From Candidatus Woesearchaeota archaeon (lineage in GTDB: Archaea > Nanobdellota > Nanobdellia > Woesearchaeales > UBA583), in the NCBI GenBank assembly GCA_023898345.1, contig CP060218.1, positions 62,001-126,000 on the forward strand: 64,000 nt of DNA, read 5' to 3'. The notes below the pieces were generated by a model. The model was not told the DNA's origin. It was given only the letters and a program-made list of their open reading frames with translations, and ran no database searches. Shown in pieces: positions 16,087-25,002 of the stretch (position 1 is the stretch's first letter; the number at the start of each line of letters is the position of its first letter). Position numbers and translations under genes: made by a program.

Positions 16087-16977
16087 TTAGATACATGTTT
16101 CTTTTAATAACAGCTTGTACAGTGTTGCTTTGAACTCTCCTTTTGTATGGACATTTATTGCCCAGAGTAACCAAAAAAAACGACAACATTTTACTCTCTT
16201 TAGAAATTTTTCTTTCTCAGTATTTATGTATTTGATATAAGAATCAAGTGGCATATCTGTAAAGGCAAATTCCCAGGCTGGGTCTCCTGAAAGTGCCCAT
16301 TCCCAATCGAGTACTCCAGTTATTTCACCTTTATCTACAAGAATGTTACTTGGATTTACAATGTCGCCATGTACAAAGCGCGGGTCAGTCCAGTTTGTTT
16401 CTGAACTTTCCAACCAAAAGCTTCTTGTGTTTTCGATATTTTTTTTATCTGTTAAGGTGAGTACTTTGATTCCTTCTTCTTCAATTTTTTTTATCCAACG
16501 TTCTGATTCTTTTTCTAGGAATTCTTTCCAGCTTGTGTATGGTCCTTTTCCTTTTATCAAAAATCCAAATCCTATGCTTTTCTCTTTGTGGATGGTGGCA
16601 ATAGTTTCAGCAAGACTTTTTTCGTATTCTTTTTCATATTTATCATGAAAACTGTTTCCGTCAAATTCTCTCTTCCCGAGTACTTTTCCTTTTATTTTTT
16701 TCTGCACGGTAAGAAAGCTCTCATTAGGGAAGCTTTTTGAAAGAAAAATTGGAGTGCAAGGAAGTATTGTCTTGTTGCTGAAATACTCTGTCATGAAGAT
16801 AATCTTTGGGAGGATTTGCTGATATTTTTGTTCGTCGTTCTGGTGTGTGTAGTGAACAATGAGTTCTTCTCCTTCTTTTTCTGCTTCGTAAACTTGGCTC
16901 ATGAAGCCTTGTGCTTTGCATAATCGTAGCAGAGTTATGTTTTGACTTTGCAAAAACTCTTGTGCTTCTTTTTCCAT
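16087..16977 (-). CDS. Aminoglycoside phosphotransferase (APH)-family kinase
   Basis: A 296-residue protein-kinase-like small-molecule kinase. The catalytic loop is FVHGDIVNPSNIL (Brenner motif HxD...N) and the metal-binding Asp is in GVLDWEWAL. The N-terminal lobe has the expected Lys/Glu region (ELIVHYTH). The APH family includes choline, homoserine and other sugar or amino-alcohol kinases as well as antibiotic kinases, and the substrate is not predictable. The histidine phosphatase gene ends 11 nt upstream on the same strand, so kinase and phosphatase are probably co-transcribed and may act on a shared metabolite. Confidence 0.85.
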   Translation of the reverse strand: MEKEAQEFLQSQNITLLRLCKAQGFMSQVYEAEKEGEELIVHYTHQNDEQKYQQILPKIIFMTEYFSNKTILPCTPIFLSKSFPNESFLTVQKKIKGKVLGKREFDGNSFHDKYEKEYEKSLAETIATIHKEKSIGFGFLIKGKGPYTSWKEFLEKESERWIKKIEEEGIKVLTLTDKKNIENTRSFWLESSETNWTDPRFVHGDIVNPSNILVDKGEITGVLDWEWALSGDPAWEFAFTDMPLDSYIKYINTEKEKFLKRVKCCRFFWLLWAINVHTKGEFKATLYKLLLKETCI

Positions 16978-16988
16978 TTATTATTTTT

Positions 16989-17708
16989 TTAATAAAAAGT
17001 TTTTATCCATTTTTTCTTTTCATAATTGAAAGCATAGGTTTCTCTGGAGTTTATTCTTACTTTGTACAGGCAGGAGTTTGGCGTCTGGATATTTTTGAAT
17101 TCGGTTTGTGGAAATTCAAATACTGTGTTTTGCAGGAGGTAGAAAATCATTGCTTTTGTACTGTGTCCGTGACTTACAATGAGTGTAGTTTTCTGTTCTG
17201 CAATGATTTCTTCTAGGCCTTGTCCGACTCTTTGTATGACGTCTTCAATGCTTTCTGGTTCTGGTAGTGCTAAGTCTGTATGGGGAAGTTTGAATGCAAA
17301 ATCGCCACTTTCTTCTGCTTCTTTCCAATCTCGGAATTCTTTTCCAAATGAGTTTTCAATTTCTGCAAGACTTTTTCCTTCCCAATGTGGAGCAAAATTT
17401 TGATCATGAAAAGATTTGTTTTCTCGTAGTTCACGGGGAGTTTCTAATTCTTCCATGATAAGTTCTGCTGTGCTTCTTGTTCTTCCTAGGCCTGTGTGGT
17501 AAATGATTGACGGAGCATGTCTTCTGAGTATTCTTCCTTTTTGTCGTTGTTCATCATATGCTGCGGGAAGAAGTTGTGTTTCGGGAATGTCTGAAAATGT
17601 TTGTACGATGGGAGTCCCGTCAACAAGTTTTCCATTGCGAATGCCTTTGTTGTATGCAGTTTGTCCATGTCTTGTAAGGAAGATTATTTGTTCTGAACTT
17701 GTTGGCAT
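16989..17708 (-). CDS. Histidine phosphatase superfamily protein (PGM-like)
   Basis: A 239-residue enzyme with the nucleophile motif FLTRHGQTAYNKG near the N-terminus and the second catalytic His in LIVSHGHSTKAMIF. The substrate-binding region between them is variable. The superfamily includes cofactor-dependent phosphoglycerate mutase, SixA and many small-molecule phosphatases. RHG and the later H are intact, so it should be active. It is the first gene of a two-gene unit with the APH-like kinase. Another member of the superfamily, at 51037-51678, is clearly divergent from it. Confidence 0.85.
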   Translation of the reverse strand: MPTSSEQIIFLTRHGQTAYNKGIRNGKLVDGTPIVQTFSDIPETQLLPAAYDEQRQKGRILRRHAPSIIYHTGLGRTRSTAELIMEELETPRELRENKSFHDQNFAPHWEGKSLAEIENSFGKEFRDWKEAEESGDFAFKLPHTDLALPEPESIEDVIQRVGQGLEEIIAEQKTTLIVSHGHSTKAMIFYLLQNTVFEFPQTEFKNIQTPNSCLYKVRINSRETYAFNYEKKKWIKTFY

Positions 17709-17911
17709 GCGGTTATCATTTTAGGAAAGTACAGTATTTTTTTAAAGGTAGGGGTGAGAACTGGCAAGAGTTTTAGGGGTAGTTTTTTCTTTGTAGTAGG
17801 AACGGATTCTATAAATATTTCCCTTTTTTTTGTTTAATTTTTTCTCTTTTTTTTGAAAAAAAAAAATTCTTTTTAGTATTAATGGTCTTTTTATTGTACT
17901 TTACTTTGCAT

Positions 17912-17920
17912 AATATATTT
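17912..17920 (+). promoter_or_regulatory. TATA box of the archaellin-like gene
   Basis: AATATATTT is centred about 28 nt before the ATG at 17944 and gives a leaderless transcript. This favours 17944 over the TTG at 17929. Confidence 0.5.
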
Positions 17921-17943
17921 GAGAGGGATTGTTCGGATATTTG

Positions 17944-18534
17944 ATGGGAATGGTAGGGGGGAAGGGCGCAGAAGTTACGTATTTGTTGTTTGTCCTTGTT
18001 GCAATTCTAGTTACGGGTCTTAGTGCCATTACGTTTATTATTTTGAATTTGTCTTTTCTTAATGCTTTTAGTTCTGAACTTACAGAGCCTGAGATGACTT
18101 CTTTTCTTAATAGGTTGGAGGTCATTAATATAGAAGCCGTCGGAGTTGAGGACGGTAAAATTGATCCGGGTGATACTATCATTATTTTGGCCCGAGTTGT
18201 TTCTGAAAGTTCAAAGGTTAAGCTTGGTGATTTGTCTATTCAGTTGAGAACAAAGTCTGGGGAGGTTCAGTGGCTGCAATTTAGTGAGAATTCTTCTTTT
18301 GATTCTTATCATTTTGGTATTCGCTATTTGACTAAGGGCTCTGCTTTTTGTGATGGGTATGTTATGCCTGCGGATACTGTTGAACTTTCTTTTCAGTATT
18401 TGGGTAGTGCTCCGATTAGGGAGGGAGAAAAACTTTCTTTGATGCTTAGTACAAGTCGAAAGTATCAAGAAAATTTTGAACTACGAACTCCTGATACTAT
18501 GATGGCTAAAAATGTAGGACTTTTATTTGGGTGA
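17944..18534 (+). CDS. Archaellin/flagellin-like protein
   Basis: A protein of about 196 residues. The N-terminus is MGMVGGKGAEVTY, a class III signal-like sequence with a probable prepilin-peptidase site after GGKG, followed by a long hydrophobic assembly helix (LLFVLVAILVTGLSAITFII). The rest is a beta domain with archaellin-like features: a VRVV-type strand pattern, DPGDTIIILARVV, LGDLSIQLRT, and a C-terminal FELRTPDTM. Only one gene is present, and no flaH/flaI/flaJ-type motor genes are seen in the window. It could form an archaellum or a simpler pilus. A weaker alternative is an unrelated signal-anchored protein. Confidence 0.7.
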   Translation: MGMVGGKGAEVTYLLFVLVAILVTGLSAITFIILNLSFLNAFSSELTEPEMTSFLNRLEVINIEAVGVEDGKIDPGDTIIILARVVSESSKVKLGDLSIQLRTKSGEVQWLQFSENSSFDSYHFGIRYLTKGSAFCDGYVMPADTVELSFQYLGSAPIREGEKLSLMLSTSRKYQENFELRTPDTMMAKNVGLLFG

Positions 18535-18536
18535 GG

Positions 18537-18971
18537 TTAGAGTTCTTTGAAATGGGCTTTTTCTTTGAGTTCTTTTGAATATTCTGTGAGAAGATTTTCG
18601 CGTACGCCAGGACAAGAATTTGCAAGAATAAATTTATTCTTGACTAAAAAGAGTGGATAGTCTGAACAGATTTGTGGGCGTCTTTCTTCTTTGTGTATGG
18701 CGCAGGTCCAATCTTTTTTGAGATGGGGACAGCTTTGTTTTTCGAGATTGTAGGTGTAGTTTCCAAAGGGTGTTTTTTCAAGAATTTTTTCTTTGAATGC
18801 TTTCTCTTTTTTTGTTTCTGCAATGGTTTCTAGTTCTTTCTCATTTTGAAGAAGGAGTTTTCCTTTTCTGCAACATTGTGCTTTGCACGTATTTATGCAA
18901 TATGTTGAAAGGCTTTCTCTTGCTTTCTTTGCAATTTCTTCGGCTAAAAATCTATCTGGGACGGGAATCAT
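18537..18971 (-). CDS. YkgJ-family zinc/iron-binding cysteine-cluster protein
   Basis: A 144-residue protein with the YkgJ-like cysteine pattern: CINTCKAQCC near residue 24, SCPHLKKDWTCAIHKEERRPQICSDYPLFL in the middle, and SCPGV near 118. These residues probably bind a metal or an Fe-S cluster. The function of the family is unresolved. The gene ends 3 nt from the convergent archaellin-like gene. About 200 nt upstream of it carry no recognisable gene. Confidence 0.8.
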   Translation of the reverse strand: MIPVPDRFLAEEIAKKARESLSTYCINTCKAQCCRKGKLLLQNEKELETIAETKKEKAFKEKILEKTPFGNYTYNLEKQSCPHLKKDWTCAIHKEERRPQICSDYPLFLVKNKFILANSCPGVRENLLTEYSKELKEKAHFKEL

Positions 18972-19191
18972 CTTTAGAAAAATAGGGGGAATTTGTTTTT
19001 TGGTGATTCCGTAATGCTTTTGGCGTCCTCTTACTTTGGCGAGCGAACTTAGCTTATAAGCTTTGTCGTGGCTTTGCTTTGTACTAATGTTTACTTTGAG
19101 AATGTGTATTTTTCTAGAATTTGAAGGCTCTTGAAAATTTGTTTCTTTCTACAAATATAAAGGTCCTCCTTCTTGTGTGTGTCTGTTGTTA

Positions 19192-20043
19192 ATGGATTTG
19201 AACAAGTATTTTAAAAACTTCATTCAAATCTCTATTATGGGACAAATAAATGAAAAAGAAATTAAACAAATAAATACTTTTATCTCTCATTTTTCAAGTA
19301 AGAATGAAATTCTTCCTTTATTATTAGTTGAAAGTGGAAGTAGGATGTGGGGCTTTGCATCTCTAGATTCTGATTTTGATGTTAGAGGATTACATTTAAC
19401 TTCACTTACTACAGAATTATCAATTTCTAAAAATGAAGAACAATTTGAATATTTAAAAGAACTTATGGATGTTGTCTCATATGATATTAATAAACATTTT
19501 AATTTATTAATTTCTTCAAATCCAAATTTATTAGAACAACTGCAAAGTGATATTGTATATATAAATAATTTTTCTAAATTTGGGATCAATTATAAAGAAT
19601 TTAAAAAGAAAATCTTTTCATTAGTTAACTTAAAATCATTATTTTATCACTATATCAGTATGGCTCACAAAAATTATGATAAATATATTTTATCTGAAAA
19701 TAAATTTACATATAAAAAAAGTTTATATGTGTTAAGAAGTTTATTTTGTGCAAAATATATTATTGAAAAAGAAAAAGTTCCACCCGTAATATTTAGAGCT
19801 GTGATTAATGAATTAAATATTGATAAAAAATACCTTAATTTTATTAACGAAATATTAGAACAGAAAGAAAAATCTAATGAAAAGACTAAAATTGAAAATT
19901 CAAAAGTAATTAGTTCTTTAATTGAAGATTTATTTCAAGAAATTGAAAGTTTAACTCCAAAAGAAACTGGAGACAAAACGGAGTTAATGAGATATCTTAA
20001 TGAAATAGCAATCCAAATTAAAATTAAAGCATATTTAAAATAA
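19192..20043 (+). CDS. RlaP/YcgL-like nucleotidyltransferase
   Basis: A 283-residue protein of the polymerase beta-type nucleotidyltransferase superfamily. The motif is ESGSRMWGFASLDSDFDVRG (GSR-x2-G-x5-SD-x-D), matching the COG3541 predicted nucleotidyltransferases (YcgL, RNA-repair-associated RlaP). The C-terminal half is helical and Lys-rich. Substrate unknown; RNA-end modification is family-based inference. The start at 19192 fits TATA-like AAATATAA at 19153-19160; the ATG at 19237 is an alternative. The gene is visibly more AT-rich than its neighbours, which suggests recent acquisition, and it ends just before tRNA-Glu. Confidence 0.78.
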   Translation: MDLNKYFKNFIQISIMGQINEKEIKQINTFISHFSSKNEILPLLLVESGSRMWGFASLDSDFDVRGLHLTSLTTELSISKNEEQFEYLKELMDVVSYDINKHFNLLISSNPNLLEQLQSDIVYINNFSKFGINYKEFKKKIFSLVNLKSLFYHYISMAHKNYDKYILSENKFTYKKSLYVLRSLFCAKYIIEKEKVPPVIFRAVINELNIDKKYLNFINEILEQKEKSNEKTKIENSKVISSLIEDLFQEIESLTPKETGDKTELMRYLNEIAIQIKIKAYLK

Positions 20044-20065
20044 AATCAAAATCTCAAAACTTGAG

Positions 20066-20140
20066 CCCTCCGGCCGGGATTCGAACCCGGGTCGCGGCCT
20101 CGAGAGGGCCGCATGATTGGCCGGACTACACTACCGGAGG
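20066..20140 (-). tRNA. tRNA-Glu (anticodon CTC)
   Basis: Read on the minus strand, the acceptor pairs CCTCCGG with CCGGAGG, with discriminator G and no encoded CCA. The anticodon arm is a GC-rich stem around loop CTCTCGA, giving anticodon CTC. The T arm is GGTTCGAATCC-type with a strong GC stem. No intron. It lies downstream of an RlaP-like gene that may have come in by transfer; tRNA genes are common insertion sites, but I see no duplicated tRNA end. Confidence 0.95.
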
Positions 20141-20181
20141 ATAGCTTTGCAAATGAGTTTTGATTTTTAAATGCTTCTACA

Positions 20182-21210
20182 TCATTGTGCTGTCTTAGTC
20201 TCAGTTTCTTTTCTCTTTTTTTGACTTTCTTTCTTTTCTTTGTAATATTCATCAAAAATGTCGCCAACTAATTCTTCAACTATATCTTCTAGGGTAATAA
20301 AGCCTGTAACGCGTAACTTTTCGTCAAGGACAAGAACAAGGTGAACTCTTTGTTTTCTCATTCTGTAAAAAATTTCTTCAAGTTGCATTTTGGTGTCAAC
20401 TGTTAAGACTTGTCGGAGGATTTGAGAGATGTGTTTGTCAGATTTTGCTTTGAGCAGGTCCTTTGCGTAAACTACTCCTCTTATAATGTTCCCTTCGAGA
20501 AATGGGACGCGTGTGTAGCCACTTTTTGCAATAATTTTCCGAGCGTCAGCTACTGTATAGTCTTTCTCAAGAAAAAATAGTTTCTGGACTGGGACCATTA
20601 CTTCACTAACTGTTTTTGAAGAAAATTGAATGCTATTTGTTAGGAGACTTAGTTCAAAACCTTCAATATTTCCTTGAGAATAACTTTGTGTGAAAAGACT
20701 TTTGAGGACGAGAGGAGAAATTTGCCTTTTTTCTTTTTTTTCTTTAGGTCCTAGGGAAACAAAAAGGTACAAAAGAGAAATTAGGGGTCGTAATAGTTTG
20801 CAGAGGAAGAATAAAATGAACGCTCTTTTTTCAACAATTTCTCTTCGTTTGCTAACTGCTTTTGATTTTGGGAGGATGTCACCAAAAATAATGATTAGTA
20901 TTGTAATTACTGCGATTGTGAAGGGAATTGCTAGTTCTGAGAAAAAGGTTGAAGCAACAAGAACGGGAAGTGAGGAAAGTAAAACATTAATTAAATTGTT
21001 CAAAACAAGAATTGCTAGAATGCTTTTCTGTATGTCTTTTTTTAGGTATTCAATATATTTGAGATTTTTGGATTTTTTTTCTTTGAGGTAAATGAGATCG
21101 ATGGCATCTAGATTGATTAGGGCAGTTTCAAACCCTGCAAACCATGCTGAAAGATACAACAGACAAATGAGGATAAGAGAACAAAAAACAAAAAACCAGA
21201 TGATCTCCAT
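20182..21210 (-). CDS. CNNM/CorC-type membrane protein with CBS domains
   Basis: A 342-residue protein with an N-terminal CNNM (DUF21) membrane domain: helices at about 4-26, 62-85, 95-118 and 130-150, with the hallmark AGFETALINLD and NNLIN, then GDILPKSKA. A CBS pair follows (about 190-320: VMVPVQKLFF, GYTRVPFLE, RVHLVLVLDE, GFITLEDIVEELVGDI). The family transports or senses Mg2+/Co2+ or Na+, with nucleotide binding at the CBS pair. There is no C-terminal CorC_HlyC domain; the protein ends in a basic/acidic tail. Complete and probably functional. Confidence 0.9.
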   Translation of the reverse strand: MEIIWFFVFCSLILICLLYLSAWFAGFETALINLDAIDLIYLKEKKSKNLKYIEYLKKDIQKSILAILVLNNLINVLLSSLPVLVASTFFSELAIPFTIAVITILIIIFGDILPKSKAVSKRREIVEKRAFILFFLCKLLRPLISLLYLFVSLGPKEKKEKRQISPLVLKSLFTQSYSQGNIEGFELSLLTNSIQFSSKTVSEVMVPVQKLFFLEKDYTVADARKIIAKSGYTRVPFLEGNIIRGVVYAKDLLKAKSDKHISQILRQVLTVDTKMQLEEIFYRMRKQRVHLVLVLDEKLRVTGFITLEDIVEELVGDIFDEYYKEKKESQKKRKETETKTAQ

Positions 21211-21481
21211 TTTTCTTATATGTGAATTCCCCGTTTTTTCTTATAATATTTCTTTTTATATCTGGAGTGAAAACTTTTGAATTGGTGTTCTTTTTAGAAG
21301 TAGCAAATAGTTGTCTCTTATGTCCACAACTTTGATTTGTAACTAAAAGCCACTTGCAAAACTTCTTATTCTTTAAAGTGTGAAAAGAAGTTGGTACAAG
21401 ATGCAGAAAAGAGTTTGCCAAAACAAGACTACTATAACGGTAGCTATTCTGTCTGTCGCTTGTTCCTAAAATAATTAAAAA

Positions 21482-21529
21482 ATGGCACCAAAAACACCAG
21501 CTAAGAAAGCACCAGCTAAGAAAAAATAA
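21482..21529 (+). CDS. Tiny Lys/Ala/Pro-rich peptide (15 residues)
   Basis: An ATG reading frame encodes MAPKTPAKKAPAKKK, a histone-H1-tail-like composition of nothing but Lys, Ala, Pro and Thr after Met. It sits in a 432-nt region between genes (21211-21642) that otherwise holds only AT-rich sequence, the hairpin at 21545-21565 and the TATA box of the next gene. The downstream hairpin suggests a separate short transcript. No Shine-Dalgarno site or clear TATA box precedes it. It could equally be chance or a fragment of a longer basic protein. Confidence 0.35.
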   Translation: MAPKTPAKKAPAKKK

Positions 21530-21544
21530 GGCGGCAGTTCAGTT

Positions 21545-21565
21545 AATGAGAATTTTATTCTCATT
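21545..21565 (+). terminator. Short hairpin followed by T residues
   Basis: AATGAGAA pairs perfectly with TTCTCATT around a 5-nt loop, and two more T follow the stem. It lies 15 nt after the tiny basic reading frame, which makes it a candidate terminator for that unit. Confidence 0.45.
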
Positions 21566-21642
21566 TTAGGGAAGTTTGTATTGAATTTTCCCTTTTTCGG
21601 TATTTACAGAAGTTTTATAATGGGTTTTTGTTCTTTAAGATT

Positions 21643-22284
21643 ATGTTTCTCAATTTAGTTGAAACGTGTGTTGTTTTGGTTGTTCTTCTGTTTTATTACA
21701 AAAAAGAAAAACCTAGGATTCTTTATGGTATTTTTGCTGTTTTTGCTTATGTTTTAACTCTCCTGTTCCGTTTTCCTCTTTACTATTTGAAAGAAATGGT
21801 TTCTTTAACGAATTTCTCTTTTTCCATTCTCATTCTTGTTGCTCTGACAAGTGTTGTTACCATTTTTCTTAAATTTTATTCTTTGAGAAATTATTTGTCG
21901 AGAAAACTGACTTTAAAAAATGGTCTTTTTTTTGCAATACTTCTTGCAAGCCTTGAATCTTTGTCGTACCTCAGGGAAGTAGTGTATGACGAAATAGTTT
22001 CTTTTTTTTCTCTTTCAGGTATTTTAGCGGAGAGTTTTGTCTTTACACCATTGTCTCTCTTTGATTTTTTCTTTTGGTATATGATTTCTCTTTGTATAAG
22101 TATTCTTCTTGTTGTAGCAGTTCTCCGAAAGTCGCGCATTTTTTTTCTAGTGGCGCTTCTTAGTGATTTTGCAGTTCATTTTGTAAGTTTAACAATTGCA
22201 GAAGAACATCGTCTAGCTTTTATGGGTTCAGTTCTTTTTCTAGCATTGCTCTTTTTTCTTCATCATAAGAAAATTGTGAAGTAA
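21643..22284 (+). CDS. Multi-pass membrane protein of unknown function
   Basis: A 213-residue protein with about six or seven hydrophobic segments along its whole length (VETCVVLVVLLFYY, YGIFAVFAYVLTLLF, SFSILILVALTSVVTIFL, FFAILLASL, FDFFFWYMISLCISILLVVAVL, GSVLFLALLFFLHH). A conserved-looking glutamate lies in SLESLSYLREVV and a glutamate-histidine pair in TIAEEHRL. It may be a transporter or an intramembrane enzyme; no family is recognised. TTTTATAA at 21613-21620 is 27 nt before the ATG at 21643, which sets the start. Confidence 0.68.
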   Translation: MFLNLVETCVVLVVLLFYYKKEKPRILYGIFAVFAYVLTLLFRFPLYYLKEMVSLTNFSFSILILVALTSVVTIFLKFYSLRNYLSRKLTLKNGLFFAILLASLESLSYLREVVYDEIVSFFSLSGILAESFVFTPLSLFDFFFWYMISLCISILLVVAVLRKSRIFFLVALLSDFAVHFVSLTIAEEHRLAFMGSVLFLALLFFLHHKKIVK

Positions 22285-22287
22285 TTC

Positions 22288-22998
22288 TTAGGAACAAATT
22301 TTTTCGTTCTTGAGGCCATTTTCACACAAAATGGAAAAGACTTCGTCATTGGTTTTGAAACTATATGTTTCATCATCAATTACTAGTAGTGGTAAATTTT
22401 CTGAGGAGAGGGAATACTCTTGTCCTAAAAGTGAAATTGGTCCTCCTTTTTGAGAGTCAAGGGAAAAAATAAGTATCTCGTCTTCGAGTTTTTCTTTTAC
22501 ATAGCTGAGATGAACACCTTGGTCTTCACATTCGGGACATATTTTTTCATCTCCATAAAAATACAAAATTGTATGAAGGGAGGAGTCGCATAGTTTGCTG
22601 ATTCTTTTTGCAAGAATCCAGTAATTTATTTGGACATTTGAATAGTGGCTTTTCAGTCGTGCGTATTCTTCATCTTTTACTTTTGCAGAATTTATGTAAT
22701 TTTCAAGTTTAATACGTGAATCTTCAAGCGTACTTAGGCTTGTGTAATAAGATCCTTTTAGTTTTTCACAGGAAATTGTGGGATCTCCAGCTTCTCTTTG
22801 GCTTACCAGATAGTCTAAAAAATTTCCTTCTGTCACAACGTTTTGGTATGCAAGATCTTGTTCTTGAAGTTGTGTATAGAGGCTTTGTACTCTTAATTCT
22901 TCTACATCGCCACCGATAAAAATTCCTAGTGTGAAAATAAGAATGCTAAGAAGAAAGACACTGAGATGTCGGAGCAAATTGATTTTTCTTGTTTTCAT
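22288..22998 (-). CDS. Membrane-anchored thioredoxin-like protein
   Basis: A 236-residue protein. One N-terminal membrane segment (about 10-29) is followed by a helical coiled-coil-like stretch (35-135) and a C-terminal thioredoxin-like domain: strand TILYFYGDE, then CPEC (a CxxC redox motif), LEDEILIFSLDS, and LPLLVIDDETY in the position of the cis-Pro loop. It probably acts outside the membrane in disulfide formation or reduction, which fits the many cysteine-bearing envelope proteins in the window. Convergent with the preceding gene (3-nt gap). Confidence 0.72.
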   Translation of the reverse strand: MKTRKINLLRHLSVFLLSILIFTLGIFIGGDVEELRVQSLYTQLQEQDLAYQNVVTEGNFLDYLVSQREAGDPTISCEKLKGSYYTSLSTLEDSRIKLENYINSAKVKDEEYARLKSHYSNVQINYWILAKRISKLCDSSLHTILYFYGDEKICPECEDQGVHLSYVKEKLEDEILIFSLDSQKGGPISLLGQEYSLSSENLPLLVIDDETYSFKTNDEVFSILCENGLKNEKICS

Positions 22999-23165
22999 GA
23001 TAAAATAAAAAGGTACTTCTTCTTAAAAATGTTGCTTAAAACTGAAGTTAGTTCTTGTCTGCTACATACTCATTTCTTTTTCAAAAATTTGGCTTACTCC
23101 CCCAGACATCATCTTAACATAAAGTGACAAAAAAAAGATATAATACCAAAAAAATCTTAAGGTAA

Positions 23166-23957
23166 GTGGGCATTTTCAATTGGCTAAAAGAGAGCAAGAA
23201 ACTTTTTGTGGAAGAAGCTTTACTTTCCAATCCGTTTAGAGACAAATCAAATATTGAACTTATTCAAAAGATTTTATTGGGAAAACCTTCGACAGAAGAG
23301 ATTTCTTTCATCATCCAGAAACTAGAAGATAGTGCAAATAAAAATATATCCGAAGACCAAAGAGAAGCACTGATAAACATTATTAAGATACTTAAAAGAG
23401 AAGATTTCTTGGATAAAAGCACTCTTGCTGATTTTAGTAGTACTTATATCACGAGCATAAAAAAATCACTGCAAAATCTCCTCTCAAAAAGCATAAAACA
23501 GATACTGTTAGAAGTTGAAAAAAATACGAGTTTCTCACTTGATGAACTTGAAATCGTTAAAGAGGAACTTGGCAAATATGAAGCGACATTGCCCTATGGT
23601 GAGAAAAAAAATCTTCTTACGGATATAAGTTCAGAACTTAGAAATTTTGGAATCACAAGAAGGGAAGTTTTTTCATCTCTAGTTCGAGCCTATGTTGCTT
23701 TTGCGAGCGTAGAAGAAGAGAGAGAAAATTTTTTTCTAGGAGTGTTGGGAATTCTCGAATCAGAATCTGATACAGAAGTTCTTAATCAAAAATTAAAAGG
23801 ACTCAAACAGGTACTAGAAACAATTTCTGCTGAAAGAAGAAGCCCCGACTTATTTGGTCCTGTTTCTCAGCTTCTCAAAGAAATAAAAGAAACGGGTTTT
23901 CAAGATAAAGAAAAAATAAGTGCACTCATTAAGAAGTATATTAGGTTGCAGAAATAA
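23166..23957 (+). CDS. Helical protein of unknown function with GTG start
   Basis: A 263-residue soluble, mainly helical protein rich in Glu, Lys and Leu, with heptad-like stretches (IIQKLEDSANKN, LEIVKEELGKYEATL, LKGLKQVLETISAE). No catalytic motif. The GTG at 23166 is preceded by ATATAATACC at about 23137-23146, about 25 nt upstream, which fits leaderless initiation at GTG. Possibly a scaffold or adaptor. The following VWA gene is 74 nt away. Confidence 0.66.
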   Translation: MGIFNWLKESKKLFVEEALLSNPFRDKSNIELIQKILLGKPSTEEISFIIQKLEDSANKNISEDQREALINIIKILKREDFLDKSTLADFSSTYITSIKKSLQNLLSKSIKQILLEVEKNTSFSLDELEIVKEELGKYEATLPYGEKKNLLTDISSELRNFGITRREVFSSLVRAYVAFASVEEERENFFLGVLGILESESDTEVLNQKLKGLKQVLETISAERRSPDLFGPVSQLLKEIKETGFQDKEKISALIKKYIRLQK

Positions 23958-24031
23958 TCGCTTTTCTTGTCGACAAAGTCTCGTAAAACATAAAAAGCGA
24001 TAGTGAAGTGCTATAGTAACAATCCTGAAAA

Positions 24032-24982
24032 ATGACGTTTGTTGAGTTCATTCATCCTTATCTTTTTGTTGCTTCTGTTGCTTTCTTTCTTCTCAGTTCT
24101 CTTGTTTATTATTTTTCTTTGAAGCGCAGACGACATAAAACGCTTTCTATCAATACGACTTCTCTGCTTGCCAAAGTTGCTCGTCCTTCTGCAAAACGTG
24201 AACACAGCATAAGTTTCCTTTTTCTCTTCACGCTTTTTCTTTTGCTGGTGGCACTTGCAGACCCGCATCTTAGACTAAAGAATGAAAAAGAGGGAATAAA
24301 TGTTGTTTTAGTTATGGACAGTTCAGGTTCCATGCAAGCTCAGGACTTCGATCCCGACAGAATGACGGCGGCCAAAACTTCAGCAGACCTGCTTGTCGAT
24401 CAGCTTGGTCTCAAAGATAATGTCGGTGTTGTTGGCTTTTCTGACAGTACAAGAATAGTTTCCTTTCTCACAAACGACAAAGAAAAGGTAAAGGAAAAGA
24501 TTGAAACAATTTCGGCAGGTGGAGGAACAGCAATTGGCGACGGACTTGCAATGGGTGTTGAAATGGTGACCTCTATCCCTAACAAAAAGAAACTTGTCAT
24601 TCTTCTCTCTGACGGAGAACAAACTTCGGGAACTATTAGTATCGACGAAGGAATAGCTTATGCAAAAAGTCAGGATGTCCTTGTGTACACGATTGGTGTC
24701 GGCAAAAATAATCAGACTTTGATGGGCTACGATTTCTTTGGCAGGCCGCAATATGCAGGGTTGGATGAAGAATCTCTCAAAAAAATAGCTCTGGAAACAG
24801 AGGGTGAATATTTTAGAGCAAAAGATACGATTCAGCTTGAGGATATTTACAAAGAGTTGCCGGAGATTATTAAAAAAGAAAAAGAATTGGTGAGCATAAA
24901 AGACGAAGTGCTTATTGTCAGTGTATTCTTGTTTTTCCTTATACTTCTTCTCAAGTACAAGGGCAGGACAAGATTGTGGTGA
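24032..24982 (+). CDS. BatA-like VWA-domain membrane protein
   Basis: A 316-residue protein with two N-terminal membrane helices (about 9-29 and 58-76), a von Willebrand factor A domain (about 86-270) and a C-terminal membrane helix (about 290-308). The MIDAS metal site is complete: VMDSSGSM (DxSxS), the Thr in GGGTAIGDGL, and SDGEQTSG. This is the architecture of BatA/Aerotolerance-operon proteins, which usually work with a MoxR ATPase. No moxR or batB is next to it, so the partner must be elsewhere or absent. Confidence 0.85.
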   Translation: MTFVEFIHPYLFVASVAFFLLSSLVYYFSLKRRRHKTLSINTTSLLAKVARPSAKREHSISFLFLFTLFLLLVALADPHLRLKNEKEGINVVLVMDSSGSMQAQDFDPDRMTAAKTSADLLVDQLGLKDNVGVVGFSDSTRIVSFLTNDKEKVKEKIETISAGGGTAIGDGLAMGVEMVTSIPNKKKLVILLSDGEQTSGTISIDEGIAYAKSQDVLVYTIGVGKNNQTLMGYDFFGRPQYAGLDEESLKKIALETEGEYFRAKDTIQLEDIYKELPEIIKKEKELVSIKDEVLIVSVFLFFLILLLKYKGRTRLW

Positions 24983-25002
24983 AACAAATTTTAGTTTGAA
25001 GT

